Below, in pieces: positions 36,544 through 58,350 of a stretch of 64,000 bases of DNA. Each line of letters begins with the position of its first letter. Positions within the stretch are counted from its first letter, which is position 1. The position numbers and the translations under genes are program-made. This stretch comes from Apostichopus japonicus (lineage: Eukaryota > Echinodermata > Holothuroidea > Aspidochirotida > Stichopodidae): NCBI RefSeq assembly GCF_037975245.1, contig NC_092575.1, positions 25,035,841 to 25,099,840 on the forward strand. Reading direction: 5' to 3'. The notes under the pieces are model-generated. The model saw nothing but the letters and a program-made list of their open reading frames with translations, was not told the origin of the DNA and searched no databases.

Positions 36544-37000
36544 TTAAAGGGAGTGAAGACTCGTGCAAAAAAGAAACGTCTCTTCGTCTTCTTCGTCTTC
36601 TTCGTCTTCGATACGGTGACACATCCGCAAAAAGGGACAATATCTCACCACACACACGGTAATGCCGGTAATCTGGCCTAGTTTCGAATGAGGTGTAACA
36701 GAAGTGTTACACACCACCATCGATCCCAGAAAATACACACACAGCTTGCTACCGTCGGTAATTAGACACTAGTGTACAGTCAATACAATCAGCTGCGGTC
36801 AATACCTACAGCACAATGTACAGACGATACAGCGATGGACATCTCAGGTCCAGCTAAAGATAACAAGGTATCACGTTTCATTACTGTCTGCATTTGTCTG
36901 TATTTGTAGCGACAAGCAGAAAACTTCACTTGCAAGCAACGGAAAGTTTACTTTCTCAGAGCGCGGCACGCGGTTTGGGGCGAGTCTTCAATGCCTTTAA
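36544..37000. mobile_element. TTAA-flanked MITE, copy 1
   Basis: The ends read TTAAAGGGAGTGAAGACTCG and, on the other strand, TTAAAGGCATTGAAGACTCG (18 of 20 identical). The interior (including the CATCGATCCCAGAAAATACAC region) recurs in reverse orientation at 45943-46306. A CTTCGT triplet expansion at 36583-36612 is private to this copy. It is noncoding. Confidence 0.8.
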
Positions 37001-38085
37001 AGTTCAAAGACAGTGTATAAACATCACGAATTCCATATATCTTAATCCGACATCGAACTGTCCTTTGTTGAAAGCACCCCACCTCTCCACCCCCTTTAAA
37101 CATCTACATTCTATTTTTGTTTAACGACCGTTTCATTGATCTGATTCATGGACCTACGGATCACTGGTCTCATGTGACGTTCTCAGCTCACAATTGGTCC
37201 ACGTTGTGTTATCAATGTAACCTTTTCCAGATAAATGTCAAGAAGAATTGACTGTAAACGAATGTAATTCCTTGGGGCTCCGACACAGTTCTGATATTAT
37301 GGAGACAGACCAATGTCTACTGCGAGCTTCAAACTGAAAGTGAAAATCATTGAATTCGGCATAAATAATTAGATGAGGGAGAGGGGGGGGGGGGGGGGCT
37401 TGATCCATGCCTCTCGTCCGGTATCAACGCCCCGATGAAATGAAACAAATTTCCGAAAACTTCCGAACAAAAATCGACGCTATTTTTCAAATAATGAAAT
37501 GCCACACAAACGGTCGGTACAACGTCTTGGGTATGCCAGGTTTCATAATCACATAATCGCCCAAGGTGTCCGGACGATGAAATATTGGGAGTCGTCTAGA
37601 ATTTATTGATTCATTGACCATAGTAAAAAATAAATATAAATAATAAATTAGAAACAAAAACAATACAATTGTTGGTTGGCTTATTTTGATCAATCGAGAT
37701 CTTAGTTTGCCAAAAAAACTGGTACTAGGGTTGGAGAACTGGTTTTATGGACAAAGTTGACTTATAACAAAGTCGGTAAATGACTGAGAGTCCGGATGCA
37801 AAGGCGTGGTGGTCCGAAGGTTGGATGTTGTGTGGGGGAGGAGGGTCGGGGGGGGGGGTCACACTTCACCAAAAGGGTTGATGAGTAAGTGGATAATACG
37901 TCATCGAATCACACATATACTCGATTACAGAAGGTACGGTATCTTCTAAATGGTCTGTGGTAAACCTCGAACGTCCATCTGACCATTTCGTTTCGTGAGA
38001 CCCAGTTGGAGAAAAAGCTATCATCCTAATGATAAGATCTCAATGGAAATAAGAAAACCAGTTTTTGGTGGTTTGCTTTCTCGGT

Positions 38086-38735
38086 ATATACTCAGGGGCG
38101 TAGCGAGCGGGGGGTGTGGGGGGGGGGGGGTGTCACCCCCCCCCCCCAATAATTTGGTCGCTGTCGGCAAATTTTGGGTCTGTCGGCAAAAGGAGAAAAG
38201 GTGAAGAGAGCGGAAGGGGGAAGAAAGAAGGAAAGCTGAATAGAGAAAAGGAGAACGGGAGCTTCTTCCGTGCCAAATTTGACTTAAACTATGCACCAGA
38301 TTGCATCTAAGGACGTTTCAAAACTAAAAATTTTCCAAAGGGGAGGGGTAGACCCCCTACCCTTAGACCCCTCCCCCATTTCAGTCACCACTTCCAGATC
38401 CGTCGGCAAATCAAATTTGACTTAAAATAAGCACCAGATTGCATCTAAGGACGTTTCAAAACTAAAAATTTTCCAAAGGGGAGGGGGACACCCCCTCCCC
38501 CATTTCAGTCACCACTTCCAGATCCGTCGGCAATTCAAATTTGACTTAAAATATACACCAGATTGCATCTAAGGACGTTTCAAATCTAAAAAATTGCCAA
38601 ACGGGGAGGGGGACACCCCCTCCCCTTAGACCCCTCCCCCATTTCAATCACCACTTCCAGATCCGTCGGCAAATCAAATTCTCCACACCCCCCCAACAAA
38701 AACCCATTCGCTACGCCCCTGTATATACTAATAAC
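38086..38735. mobile_element. hAT-type MITE with 8-bp target-site duplication
   Basis: Left end CAGGGGCGTAGCGA and right end TCGCTACGCCCCTG are perfect inverted repeats typical of hAT transposons. Directly outside them is TATATACT on both sides, an exact 8-bp target duplication as hAT transposases make. The interior is three to four tandem copies of a ~110-130 bp unit (CACCAGATTGCATCTAAGGA, TTTCCAAAGGGGAGGG). There is no transposase, so the element is non-autonomous. Confidence 0.85.
38270..38680. repeat. Internal tandem units of the hAT-type MITE
   Basis: Units each carry CACCAGATTGCATCTAAGGA, CGTTTCAAA, the G-rich/C-rich block and CCACTTCCAGATCCGTCGGC, with small differences between units. 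A single related unit lies at about 40840-40925, so the unit also occurs in other elements of this family. Confidence 0.8.
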
Positions 38736-38794
38736 GTGCTATTTCGTAATGGTTCAACGACAATACATATATACCGATATAGATATATATATTA

Positions 38795-38798
<4 letters not shown>

Positions 38799-38846
<48 letters not shown>
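38799..38846. repeat. (TA)n then (TG)n microsatellite
   Basis: Alternating AT run continuing into a short GTGTGT run. Confidence 0.9.
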
Positions 38847-39362
38847 AGGCGAATATATATAGGCCTATATATGTAGGCATATATATATCATTCTAACATA
38901 AAATAAACGATTTATAAGTGGCTTCCGACATGGACTGAGAAGGTTATATTAAAATGTTATGCAAGCATTGATGCTTTGCCCTGTTCATATTTTAGATGTG
39001 AGTCTATTACGAAAGGATAAAAGAAAATGAAATGACAGATATATTAGGTTAAAGGTCGAGTTGAATGACTTGGGAGCGATAATTATTCATGCATGCATGG
39101 TATATGCAACAGTACAATGCTGTACACTATGCATGGATTACCCGTTCATCTCCCCGATGACGTTAAACACATCGTATTAATAAATGTTATAATAACCTGT
39201 ATCATGAATGAATATTGCTTGCAGATGACTCTCAAAGACACCGGTTTGTACGATGACCTCCGGGTTGTTCACTCATCATATTGTATAAACCAAGACAAAA
39301 AGTTTTGATCTTCGTGAACCCGATCGTCAATGGATTGACTCCAATCTTTACTACGGTTGTAT

Positions 39363-39462
<100 letters not shown>

Positions 39463-39528
39463 GGCCTATATATTAATATTTCCTGGAGGTCCGATGGCCA
39501 TTTAATTACTCCCAGACATTTAGCAGTG

Positions 39529-39595
<67 letters not shown>
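39529..39595. repeat. (TA)n array
   Basis: Second pure AT run, 70 bp after the previous one. Such runs extrude as cruciforms. Confidence 0.95.
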
Positions 39596-39596
<1 letters not shown>

Positions 39597-40635
39597 TAAC
39601 AGGTAATTAAATGTCTCCGCGATATTGAAAAAGTTCAAACTTCACGAATTACTATTATCTGACGGTCTATAGCATATTTTTGGGAAAATGCTAGAATGAG
39701 TTCGTATTGCAAAGATATATACATGCAAAGATATATACATGGAAACACCAAAGACCTTTCCAGTTTCCTCATCGTTTTGGGAGAATCCAAACCTTTAAAT
39801 TTTGATTGGCCGCGAAAACTGTTTTGGGGAGGCGTAGTAGGGTCTATAGGGCCAATGCACGCGGGACATTATGGACCCTCTTGATAACATCATTGTCACA
39901 GTACTGGAGGGAGATGATTGGAGGGGATGGGAGGGGGAGGGGGGTTACGGCTTGGGCATGGCAGACGGGGAGGTGTTGCTCCTGATCACAGTTTCATTTT
40001 CTCTGCATACTGCATACATATCGGTACATGACGTATAGTAGTGATTTACGACATCTTTGCCTTGACAACCTATCTTTTTAAAATCACCTGTTTGTTTGCT
40101 TTCCACTAAATATATATCCCATGACCAACCTGTGACTCATTTATAAAAAATGTATAGGACACTTTTACAACGACATTAAAACTGCCGTCGACATGATATG
40201 CAATGATGTAACCAAAGATGAATATGTAACGATAAAATGAGTCCTATCATAAACATACTCGAATTACAGTGGAGAGTTGGAAATTCTCACGAAAAAAAAA
40301 AAGTACCTGAATCATGGCCAATGACATTCAAGAAAACAAGGAGTCTCGAAAAGTCCAGGATTCTTAGCAAAAGGTACATTGCTAAATTTTAATGACGGAA
40401 ATACCAAGGAAGGGCACGTAAGCACACGAAATGAATTCACTTCCTCCAAGATTGTAGTTTGAGCTCCTATTATACTCAAAGAAGGCAGTGTATTTCCCCA
40501 TTATACATGTATAAATACATCTTGTGGCCTTATATACTGTAAGGTCACCATGATGTTGTCTTTTCTTCTTTTTAAAAACCCAGTTGAACTGGTGCTTTTT
40601 TACAAGCATTACTATTGGGAAGGCAGTGCAATGAA

Positions 40636-40925
40636 GCAGTGGCGTCGCCAGGGGGTAGCCTGGGGCCCTCCAAAACAAAATCGTCCCCCCCAGATGCCCC
40701 CCACCCCCTGATGCGATATGTAGTGTTAAAAAGAATTCTCAAACAAAAACTTTATCTGCCTAACTTAAAAACATAAATATCGGACAGACTAAGCCCGAAC
40801 ATTTTTGAACATAAAAATTACTGCAAAATTGCAAAATATAGCACCAGATTGCATATAAGGACCCTTAATTAATCAAACATTTCTCGAAAGGGAGGGGGAA
40901 CCCCCTGCCCTTAGACCCCTCCAAA
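40636..40925. mobile_element. Fragment related to the hAT-type MITE family
   Basis: Begins CAGTGGCGTCGCCAGGGGG, a hAT-like terminus, and contains CACCAGATTGCATATAAGGA and GGGAGGGGGAACCCCCTGCC, matching the internal unit at 38270-38680. The opposite end is not identified, so the element is probably truncated. Confidence 0.5.
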
Positions 40926-41851
40926 GGACGGCATTCACAAACAAACATTGTGCCTAACCTAATTAAGGAAGACGTGATGACAGATAACCCCACCCATATT
41001 TAGGCATTTCACAATTTTTACCTTTTTATCCTGATTTCACATTCTTTTATCGTTGCGTGTATAACGTCTTGTGGTTTAGATGACACTGTATGTCAGGAAT
41101 ATTGTTAATCGCTGCATGGCCGCCGAGACTGCCGCTAGCCACGGTGTGAATGTTCTTCCATTGTTGAGGAAACTATAGATGAAGGTCTATAATGTGTGAG
41201 TGGGGATCTTCGTCTATGGCATCTTGAAGTCATACACCTGCATACACAGTTATGTTATTACAAATATCATATACAACAGACTCTCCTTTCTTCAATTTTG
41301 TTTGAAAACCACTTCAAAGCTACAATTGAGAAGAAAAGCCGCCATTATTATTATTATTTTTGTGGGGGGGGGGGGGGCGGCGGGCAGGGATTGCAGTTCC
41401 GTTCCTCAATTATGCAATTGTTCTTCACTTTAATTGCGGCTAAAAAGAAAATACTTGAAAACCAATTAGTCAAATAATTCACGAGTAATAAATCTTGGGT
41501 TCCGTTCGATTGCGCAATAGACAAGTATAAATCGCGTATAGTATTTTACGTGGAGAAAAAGTGGACGAGACATCTAATTTATCATTGATAGTCACTGAAC
41601 TTCCCTCCTTCTTCACCAGGAGAAAATTCCAAGTTTGATAATTCGCCATTCTGTTCACAATGTCATGGAAAAATATCAGTATGTCAGGAAAGGAATGTTA
41701 TGGATGAAACACAAACTTCAGTAGAAAACACATCAAACTCCTCCTATATATGCTGTATACTAAAGCATAATTATTAGCATATTGATTAAGCCAAGAACAT
41801 ATGACGTTTGGTTTCATCTTTGTGTGCCAAGTTGTTTTTATGAAGTTATTA

Positions 41852-41853
<2 letters not shown>

Positions 41854-41916
<63 letters not shown>

Positions 41917-41938
41917 TATATATATATATATATATAGA
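41854..41938. repeat. (TA)n array flanked by a direct duplication
   Basis: A pure AT run with one GAT break. The flanking TTTGGTTTCATCTTTGTGTG occurs on both sides (about 41808 and 41959), so the array and flank have been duplicated together. Confidence 0.85.
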
Positions 41939-42744
41939 TACATTTTTTGAAATAGATGTTTGGTTTCATCTTTGTGTGCCAAGTTGTTTTCATGAAGCTA
42001 TTAGAATATATATATATAGATACATAATTTGTCTTTTAAATTGGTGTAGGCTATAAAATATCTAAATTAAAAAAAATGGCCCATGCAAATAAGATATAAT
42101 ACGTATATTCAATGCTTCCTTTCTAAATATACCTATATAAGTCTGAAATGTCTTCAACAAATTCAAAACATTTGGACAGTAAAGTTTGCAATACACAAAA
42201 CCAGAATCAAATAGTTTAAAAAACTCAATTAAGGAACTTTCTTAAAACGACACCAAATCTTTGGGGAATATCAACTCGTCTTTCAGAGCTTATTAAAATG
42301 GTTTCTATGGGAATTATTGTTATACAATGAAGTTCATTCACTTTAGAGTTGTATTTGGTATAATGTTAGCGGTTAAAACGGATTCGAAACTTGTATAACC
42401 AATCAATTAAAACCGCATTAGTAAGCATTACATCATAACTCACGTAACATGGAGACTTAAAGGACACCTGTTCAATGTGTAGTCTTCGCGAAATTAGCTA
42501 GACAGCACAGAAATGGTCGCACACTTTTCAAATTTGAGATTTTGCGTTATCTCTAAGATAACATCTAATCATCCACACGCCTCTAGCGCCACCATAAGTT
42601 GGCGCTAAGCGTACAAGAAAATCTGGCCGAAAATGCCTCCCTGATCGCTGGAAATGGCACTTCCCAGGCCTTATAAGTTGCATCTCAGCATTTTCTGTTT
42701 TGAAATTACTAGCGATATCATAAAAACATACAAAAAAATTGTTC

Positions 42745-42797
42745 AAGGGGGTGGGGGCGGTCACCCCCTTCGCACCCCTTCGCTACGCGCCTGTACA
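42745..42797 (-). mobile_element. Likely right end of another hAT-type element
   Basis: The plus strand ends CGCACCCCTTCGCTACGCGCCTGTAC; its reverse complement starts with CAGGCGCGTAGCGAAGGGG, close to the 38 kb element's terminus. The left end is uncertain. Confidence 0.45.
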
Positions 42798-43892
42798 AAG
42801 GGTGAAGGATATATCCAAGGGAAGTGTGTTGTTTTGTTCATGGAAATGCAATTACTATTGGACTATGGTTGTAGCCTATCCTTCAATTTATACACCTTAA
42901 TATGATAGTATATAAGGTGAAGCAATTGCTGACAACTTATACATAGTCAAGTCATCAGAGAGTTAACGAAATACTGAAGATAGATAATGTCCAATATTTG
43001 AAAGACAATGTCTTATTTTCACAGAACAGTATGATCTATAAAGGTAATTATTATAAAATCCTCCTCATTTTGCCAGAGAGTAAAACATTAGGCACTCAAT
43101 GAATGACCAGGGTATAACTTTATCATTTTACTGGCGCTCTTCAAACATGAGACATTTCATTGTCTATGTTTCCACATCACACGAATGAATTGAAACGGTT
43201 TTGTCAACTTCAGCAATCATTCTATCCCAAGCACGATAAATATCCGAGGTATGTTTCATTAACTTAAACACTCCTCGGTCTGAGGAAACCTTTTTTGGAA
43301 GGTCGTAAGCTTCAGGAAAGCAATTTTGAGAACGATTAATGTTCCAACCGTGGCATAAACTGGGGCCGATCCAAGCTGTCCCTTTAACGTTACTTACATG
43401 CAAATTAGTATAGTTTTAATAAGCGTCGTATATTGTGAGGTTGAAGAAGGATTTATTGGTCCTTGCAGACTTCAGTTGTCTCCTCTAATCTTCTCAAGTC
43501 TACATCTGATTGGATATTTTGTCCTCCAACATCTTAAAGGTGGTGGTGGGTTCATCCTCTGAGATTAACAGAAACCTCAACTGATCTATGGGCGCAGGCG
43601 ATATGTTCACTGTGTTTTAAGTTAACATAGAATGAGCTATAGTAGGCCGATGACGTCATCGATTTAACCTTCACTTAAAGGAGCATTCCAAAGAAATAAT
43701 TATACTTAAAAGTGAACACTTTGAAGCCAAAAAGAGAACAAGAAAGATTCTTAAAGAGCACCTAAATACCTTCCTGCTCTTTTTAATTGATTATGATTAT
43801 GAAAGTGCATGGGGTAAAGAACATCAACATGAAGGCTGGATTGAGGGACTGACGTCATTATTTATTCAGTCTTAAAAGACTTAAGTGCGATA

Positions 43893-44045
43893 AGTCCTGA
43901 AATCGACATCTGTCCAATTAAATTGACATATGTCGGTTTCTTCCAATCAGAGCGCTATGAAACAACATGTGACACCGGTCGTCCAATGAGAGCATGAGAA
44001 ACCGACCTTTGTCAATTTAATTTGACATATGTCGATTTCAGGACT
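43893..44045. repeat. 153-bp imperfect palindrome
   Basis: AGTCCTGAAATCGACAT at the left edge is mirrored at the right edge (ATGTCGATTTCAGGACT), and the arms continue inward for about 55 bases through TTAAATTGACA and GTCGGTTTC with few mismatches. A third partial relative follows at 44060-44150. Noncoding foldback DNA, probably a small inverted-repeat element. Confidence 0.7.
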
Positions 44046-44409
44046 CATGGCACACTAAGTCTTGGGGTCGATTTCATCCAATCAGAGCACGAGAAACTTC
44101 AATATGTCAATTCATGGAGGTAAAAACAGATTCGACCTATGTCGCTTTTAGTGGCACTCTATAGCCGCACCATATCCGTCATTACCTTTCGGAAACATTG
44201 CATAGCCTGTTATAGTTTTGTTTTTCCCCTGCATGGAGTATGACATACCGAGACTACAATGTCATGACTGGATGAGTGGCCATTAGTTGCCTATCTATAA
44301 GCAGCATGAGGACAGTACATTCTGATGCGAACATAGAAGGGCCTTCATGGGCAAACACCTCAATATATGTGTGATCTCATCTCCCGTTACAAGTCAACTC
44401 GTTCTCTCC

Positions 44410-44625
44410 GCTTTCAACATGCTAATCTCGCTTGAAAAATTCCATGGATACGGTGGTCGTGCGTTTTCTAGAATTGGCTCTCGTTTATGGAATTCCAAGC
44501 CACATGAACTCAGACATTGCCACTCACTGAACAGTTTCAATGAACAGCTTAAGAACCTTTCTCATTAAAGGCGCTTCTGAAGTGTTCGACGATGTCAGCG
44601 CTTTATAAATACTGACTGATGAGTA
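44410..44625 (+). pseudogene. LINE remnant, C-terminal RT segment and 3' tail
   Basis: The frame reads HGYGGRAFSRIGSRLWNSKP then HSLNSFNEQLKNLSH and stops. It matches the GDRAFSVAAPRLWNSLP-type end of CR1/L2-like LINE proteins. The tail has AGCGCTTTATAAATACTGA, shared with the remnant at 32690-33165. It is 5'-truncated. Confidence 0.75.
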
Positions 44626-45942
44626 CACTATAGCAGTAGACACACGCAAGGTGACATTCAAAGAGGGAAATCATGTTCGACAAGTCATCGCACAAACAAT
44701 ACCAGACTGGGAGAGAATTACTCATAACAGAATAAAACAGTGAAAAATATCGAAAGTTGCAGGACAAAGAAACTAGGACACCTTACCACGACGAGAATAA
44801 ATTGGATTAAACCGTGAATTTTAACACTACAACGGGCTGATTGTTTCATACAGTACTTTTGGAAAGATAAGCTATTTGTATTTCATTAGTTCCAATATTG
44901 CATTTTATATTTATAATAAATAATGCCTAATACTTTTAAGAACACAAGGGGGCTTTACAGAACATGAGCTGACTGGCTATACGTTTAGAACAGATATTTA
45001 ATTTCAGAGACAGCATTGTGATATGACGTAACTGCCTGAAGGGGTTTGATTCATAATCCTCGTGATCTTGTTGTTACAATGAATCATTAAGCTCTTCCTT
45101 TAGGGAGAAGATGAACAGATGGCTGATGACGTAATCGACGACTGATGTCATTCAATGTCATATTAAGGAGACACAGATCCTAGCATCATATTTAGTGAAC
45201 AAAGTATAGGAGCAACTACTGCAAGATAGAAAATTCTTAATCGGTGGTAGGAGATATCCTTGCTTACAAGTCGTGTCTGGAAGTTGTCATTTTGTACATC
45301 TGTGACGTCATAGTGACCAAATGGATCCGTCTGAAACATGTATTTTTTGTAGTGTGCGTGCCTGCTATAACATTGGCATTACTGGTAATGTGAACGATAC
45401 CCACATGATTGAACGTTGAAACTTAAATTTTCATATAGTCTCTGTACATTTGTAGCTTCATAGGCTATATAGCTGCGTAGCCAACTTATTTTGAGCCTGT
45501 CACGGCTCTCACAAGCGCCCTCACTTTGTACGTACCTTCATGACCATACTCCCTGGTGTGTTGTCCACCCAAATAATAACACCATGGATAACAGCAAAGT
45601 TCTTCCTAATACTGCAAGCACTCCACGCGCACCACAATACTACGTATTTGCAGGCAAATGCAGTTCTAGTGCTTTCTGGTTAGGCTTTCTTTTCAAATTT
45701 CCATGGCAGAACATTCACATATGTTGAAAACTGAAGGTAATGCCATCATCATTATGTCATATTAAGAGCTTCGATATTTTATACTCACCAATTGCAAAGC
45801 TCATTTCCATTACAGAAAATGAACATCGTAATAAATATAAAGAAGGACGCGTTGATCGATGTTGTCATATTTAGACTTGATCAAGTCTTCTTTCTTGTGT
45901 GAGAAGCATCATATATAAATCTAGTGTAATATCTCCCAAATG

Positions 45943-46306
45943 GAATCATTGAAGACTCGCCCAAACCGCGTGCGGCCATCTGAAAAAGTTGACTTTCCGT
46001 TGCTTGCAAGTGACGTTTTGTTTGTGTCGCTATACAAAATGCAGACAGTATAACGTGATACCTTGTTACCTTTAGCTGGACATGAGATGTCCATCGCTGT
46101 ATCGTTTGTAAACTGTCCTGTGGGTATTGACCGCAGCTGTATTTACTGACTGTACACTAAGTGTATAATTACCGACGGTAGCAAGCTGTGTGTGTATTTT
46201 CTGGGATCGATGGTGGTGTCTAACACTTCTGTTACACCTCATTCGAAACTAGGTCAGATTACCGGCATTAGACGTTTCTTTTTGCGCGAGTCTTCACACC
46301 CTTTAA
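45943..46306. mobile_element. TTAA-type MITE, copy 2 (reverse orientation)
   Basis: Reverse-complement relative of 36544-37000, matching over most of its length, including the CCATCGCTGTATCG and CTTGCAAGCAACGG regions. The right edge keeps TTAA (46303-46306); the left edge has lost the TTAA, so this copy looks older or damaged. Confidence 0.75.
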
Positions 46307-47975
46307 TGAATAGCTGTTTTGGGAAGTTGATATGTATCTGGATCACATAGATCAATACTGATGGTATGCGTCTGTTTCTCTAAGCAAATGTGTAATTCAG
46401 AGCTTTGGCTTTATCAATCAGCATTCTGCATTCAGGAATTTATGGTCACACTCAAATAGTCTGTTTCGCAATGAATAAATAAAACGCATTTTCAACTGGG
46501 AGGTTTTCCGACTTAGAATCCGTTTGGAAAATATTTATAGGGTATCCTTTGGAATAGCCGACCAGCTGTTCTATTCGACATACCTGACAAATTGTAATAT
46601 TTTCTTCATCTAAAGCAACCAAACTGTTTTGATTTTATTCAACTTTTCCTTCAATCAGACGAATGTGACATACATATAACAGTTTGATACCAATATACTT
46701 TGCAAAAGAAATATGAGGACCTTTTTCATTCAACTCGGTAAGTTCTAAAATAGAATTGAAAACTTTATCCCTATAGTTAAATGCTTCTTACGCAGATTTA
46801 ACTGCCCAAAATTTTCATAAGCAATTTACTTTAAATTTTTATTTCATTTAACAATCGAAAGTAATCCTATGTGTTTCTCTCTTACTAAAATACTGCATTT
46901 TGGAATCAATATTTTGTCGTCTTTCGAAGGATTTGATGTATGATGGTTAATCCAAACACAGTCGTGGAGTTCGACCAGTTGGCTACATTATATCATGAGA
47001 TATAGATATAATTTGGCAATATTGGGAATTATTTAAGGTTCTTTCGTCCGGCTTGAAGACGATAAGGTACTTTTTTTTTATCATGATTGAAGAAGATAAC
47101 AGGAAACGGTACAAAAACTTGGAAGTTTTATGAATGAAACCAATGTGCAAAAATAAATCATAAATCATATTTCAATATTTTAATTTATGCAACGTTTTCC
47201 ATTTTCACAGATGACTGGGAAATTGTGCAGACTAGTCAACTATTGTGGATATTTATCAGGCCTGGAACCTTGTCAAATATAAGCTGCGAAGGGGAGCATA
47301 ATAATTAATCATTGGCCTATATTAATGTTGTATCAGACGGTTGATGTGTTTCATAATTTACTAGTGTTTTCATAATCTATAACCCAATATAGTGTCAAAG
47401 AAAATATGCATATGTTTGGCTAATGACACTAAAATATTTCATGTGATCATCTCTTTAAACAAACTGGCATGAATCCTATACACTGAACACAAAATGAAAG
47501 TATGAAGCAATGTCTAAAATAGCATTGAACACTTTAATGATTCTTGCTTTTTAACATTTTATTTTAGAGTCATACATAGTTAAGACTTCACTTACAGTTT
47601 CGAAATACATTGACGGTTAACAATATACGTGTATTTGTACAATACATTATGCTCAGTTCACACGATATTAATGAAACATAATTGTGTAACGTTTAGGCAA
47701 TTAGGCTACTGTGTATTACACTACATTATATGTGATTGTCTGCGGTAATAACATAACTACAAACTTAAAAATGCTTTAAATGGCACACAGATACCTTGAG
47801 TGAGTAAGGATGCAAGACACACAGCTACATTGAGTGAGAAGACACAGAATATACATATATTGAGTGAGACGGGACACCAAACATGCAGAAATTAAGAATA
47901 TTTACATAAATAAACCCAAAACTATATAGGCCTATGGCATAATAATGGACAATAAACAAATACAACAGTGTAATG

Positions 47976-56236
<8,261 letters not shown>

Positions 56237-57756
56237 CTAGGAAAAAGTTCGAACATATTTAGTTTCACGAAATATACGACTTATCAAAATAAAAACAAAA
56301 GTTCCTTAAATTCTTAGTTCTTAAGCTAATTATTAAGGCTATTAAATATATCTCGATCTAGTTAGCCTGAAACAGGTTGGATGTTGGCGGTACCGCACCT
56401 GCGTGAAAATCCCCATTATTGTGAAAATCATTGGGAATCACCTGCCCACTACTGCCCCTCCCCCCCCCCCCCCACCCAACCCGTAACCCAAACCGGCCCC
56501 TAAAATGGTAACCATGGAAAACACAAAGTACGAGCAATTTGCTACTTTTATCATTTGTTGACCTACAGAACTGCATATTTTACTTAACTTTATATCGATC
56601 AGTGTTTGTAGATAATGCACTTCAGGGGAAAGACATAAGGAGTTAAGTTTTTGTAGGTTTAATGTTAATGTTATTATTTATTTTGGGAGGGGGGAGGGGG
56701 ATATTTTTTATCAGTGTAATTTGAATGACTCATTAATTTGTTGATTGATTGGTTTCTTTGTGTTTCTGCTGTAACAGCAGTTAAGCAACAATATAACATT
56801 AGTGAAGTCAATATCATTTGTTTTGTGACATCTATAGTGATTGCAAAACTATAAAATTGATTGACGGTTATTGAAAGTGAAATCAATAAAGTCAATGACA
56901 CATGTTTAAAGGGGGAACTTAGGGGACATAGTTACTGAAATTTCTTCATGATGTTGAGTTATTTTCATTTAAAATGTGATTTTCAGTACCAGTGACTTGT
57001 TTTGATAACCAATTGTTGTTTAGAAACAAATGAGAACCTTTTTTTAATCTTGTGAATAGGATTTTGTTTCTTGTTTATACTATGTTATTAACAAGCATTA
57101 AAACATAATTAGTTTTGCAAACTGTGTGGCTCACCAAAATCCCTAATATTCGACATTCACATGTTGACTTGAAATAATAAAATCTCATGACGAATTTAGA
57201 ATAATGCTTCTTTTTCCTTTAGGAATAGCATTGTACGTTCCCAAGAAATACGAAGTTATGAATTATTCATTGCAGATTATAATATAATAACTCATTTTTG
57301 ATATTATAAATTTAATAGAATTGGAAATATGTGTTAACATTTTGGGAAGCATTAAACCTTACAATACAATAATATGGTCGAATTGTGCGTCATGATATAA
57401 TCTTAGTTTTCCTTTTAATAAGAGATAAAACGAAAATGTGAAACAATCTGATCGAAGTCTGCAAATATCGACAAATGGTCGAATATCTTTATCAATACAA
57501 GGCAAAATTCGTCCCAACTTAATTTGTTTTCAAAGTTATTTTGCTGTCATGTGGTAGGTTATAGTTTAGTACTTTTAATCCTAACGAAACGGTTTCGCAG
57601 GTATGACAAGGATTAGATTAATCCTACTCTAACCGTTTAGGTTAATCCTAATCCCAGCGAGTTTAGCTATGTCGAATTAAGGAAAGTTTGATTTGTTATT
57701 ACTCAAAATTCCGACCAGGCTGTATTAGACTAGTTTATTAAACTCATTTTCAAAAT

Positions 57757-57870
57757 ATGTGTATTCCAATAGGCATGAAATATTTACAGATTTTGTTGTT
57801 AATGGTCGAATTTCACAAAACCAACATGTGGCCGAAAAACACACTTCAACACTTAGCAAAACTACATGTA
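57757..57870 (+). repeat. Direct repeat, copy 1
   Basis: Shares CATGAAATATTT, GGTCGAATTTC and CCAACATGTGGCCGAAAA with 58248-58350, about 490 bp away. A companion motif with ATTAAGGAAAG and GACCAGGCT also recurs around it, so the locus is a decayed tandem or dispersed repeat. Confidence 0.6.
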
Positions 57871-58247
57871 TCCAATTATTTGGACATTTTTCTCGGATTA
57901 AGGAAAGCCTGGTTGGATTTTGTACTACCCAAACCTTCGACCAGGCTTTATTAATTTAAACTTCTATTTAGAGACATTGCTTAGTTGTCATGAATTTTGA
58001 ATAAAGTTAAATATGATGGCTTAATGCTAACTCAGAAACATGAGCAGATATTTGAAAAATCGATTTTCAGTCAAATGTTCGAAATTTGAACAAATTCGAC
58101 AGTTTGTCGATAAACGCTCATCGTCACTTCTCACAATAGTATTGAACTTTCTAGTACTGCGGTTACGGTACGGGTATTGCGTAATCTTTCTAAAGTTTGA
58201 AAGTGCGTATTTGGAGCGAAATCGAAATTAGCATTTATCTTTTCACA

Positions 58248-58350
58248 AATATACTTATTTCAATAGACATGAAATATTTCCAAATTTCGTTGTAAATAGT
58301 CGAATTTCGCAAACCAACATGTGGCCGAAAACCACATTTCCACATTTAGT
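58248..58350 (+). repeat. Direct repeat, copy 2
   Basis: Partner of 57757-57870 in the same orientation, about 80 percent similar by eye. Noncoding. Confidence 0.6.

Noticed and set aside
43164-43403. 79-codon minus-strand open frame (KGTAWIGPSLCHGWN...)
   Set aside because: It looks more protein-like than most, but its left edge (TTAAAGGGACA) resembles a TTAA-type repeat terminus, there are no splice sites with partners, and I recognise no family. Probably a dispersed repeat.
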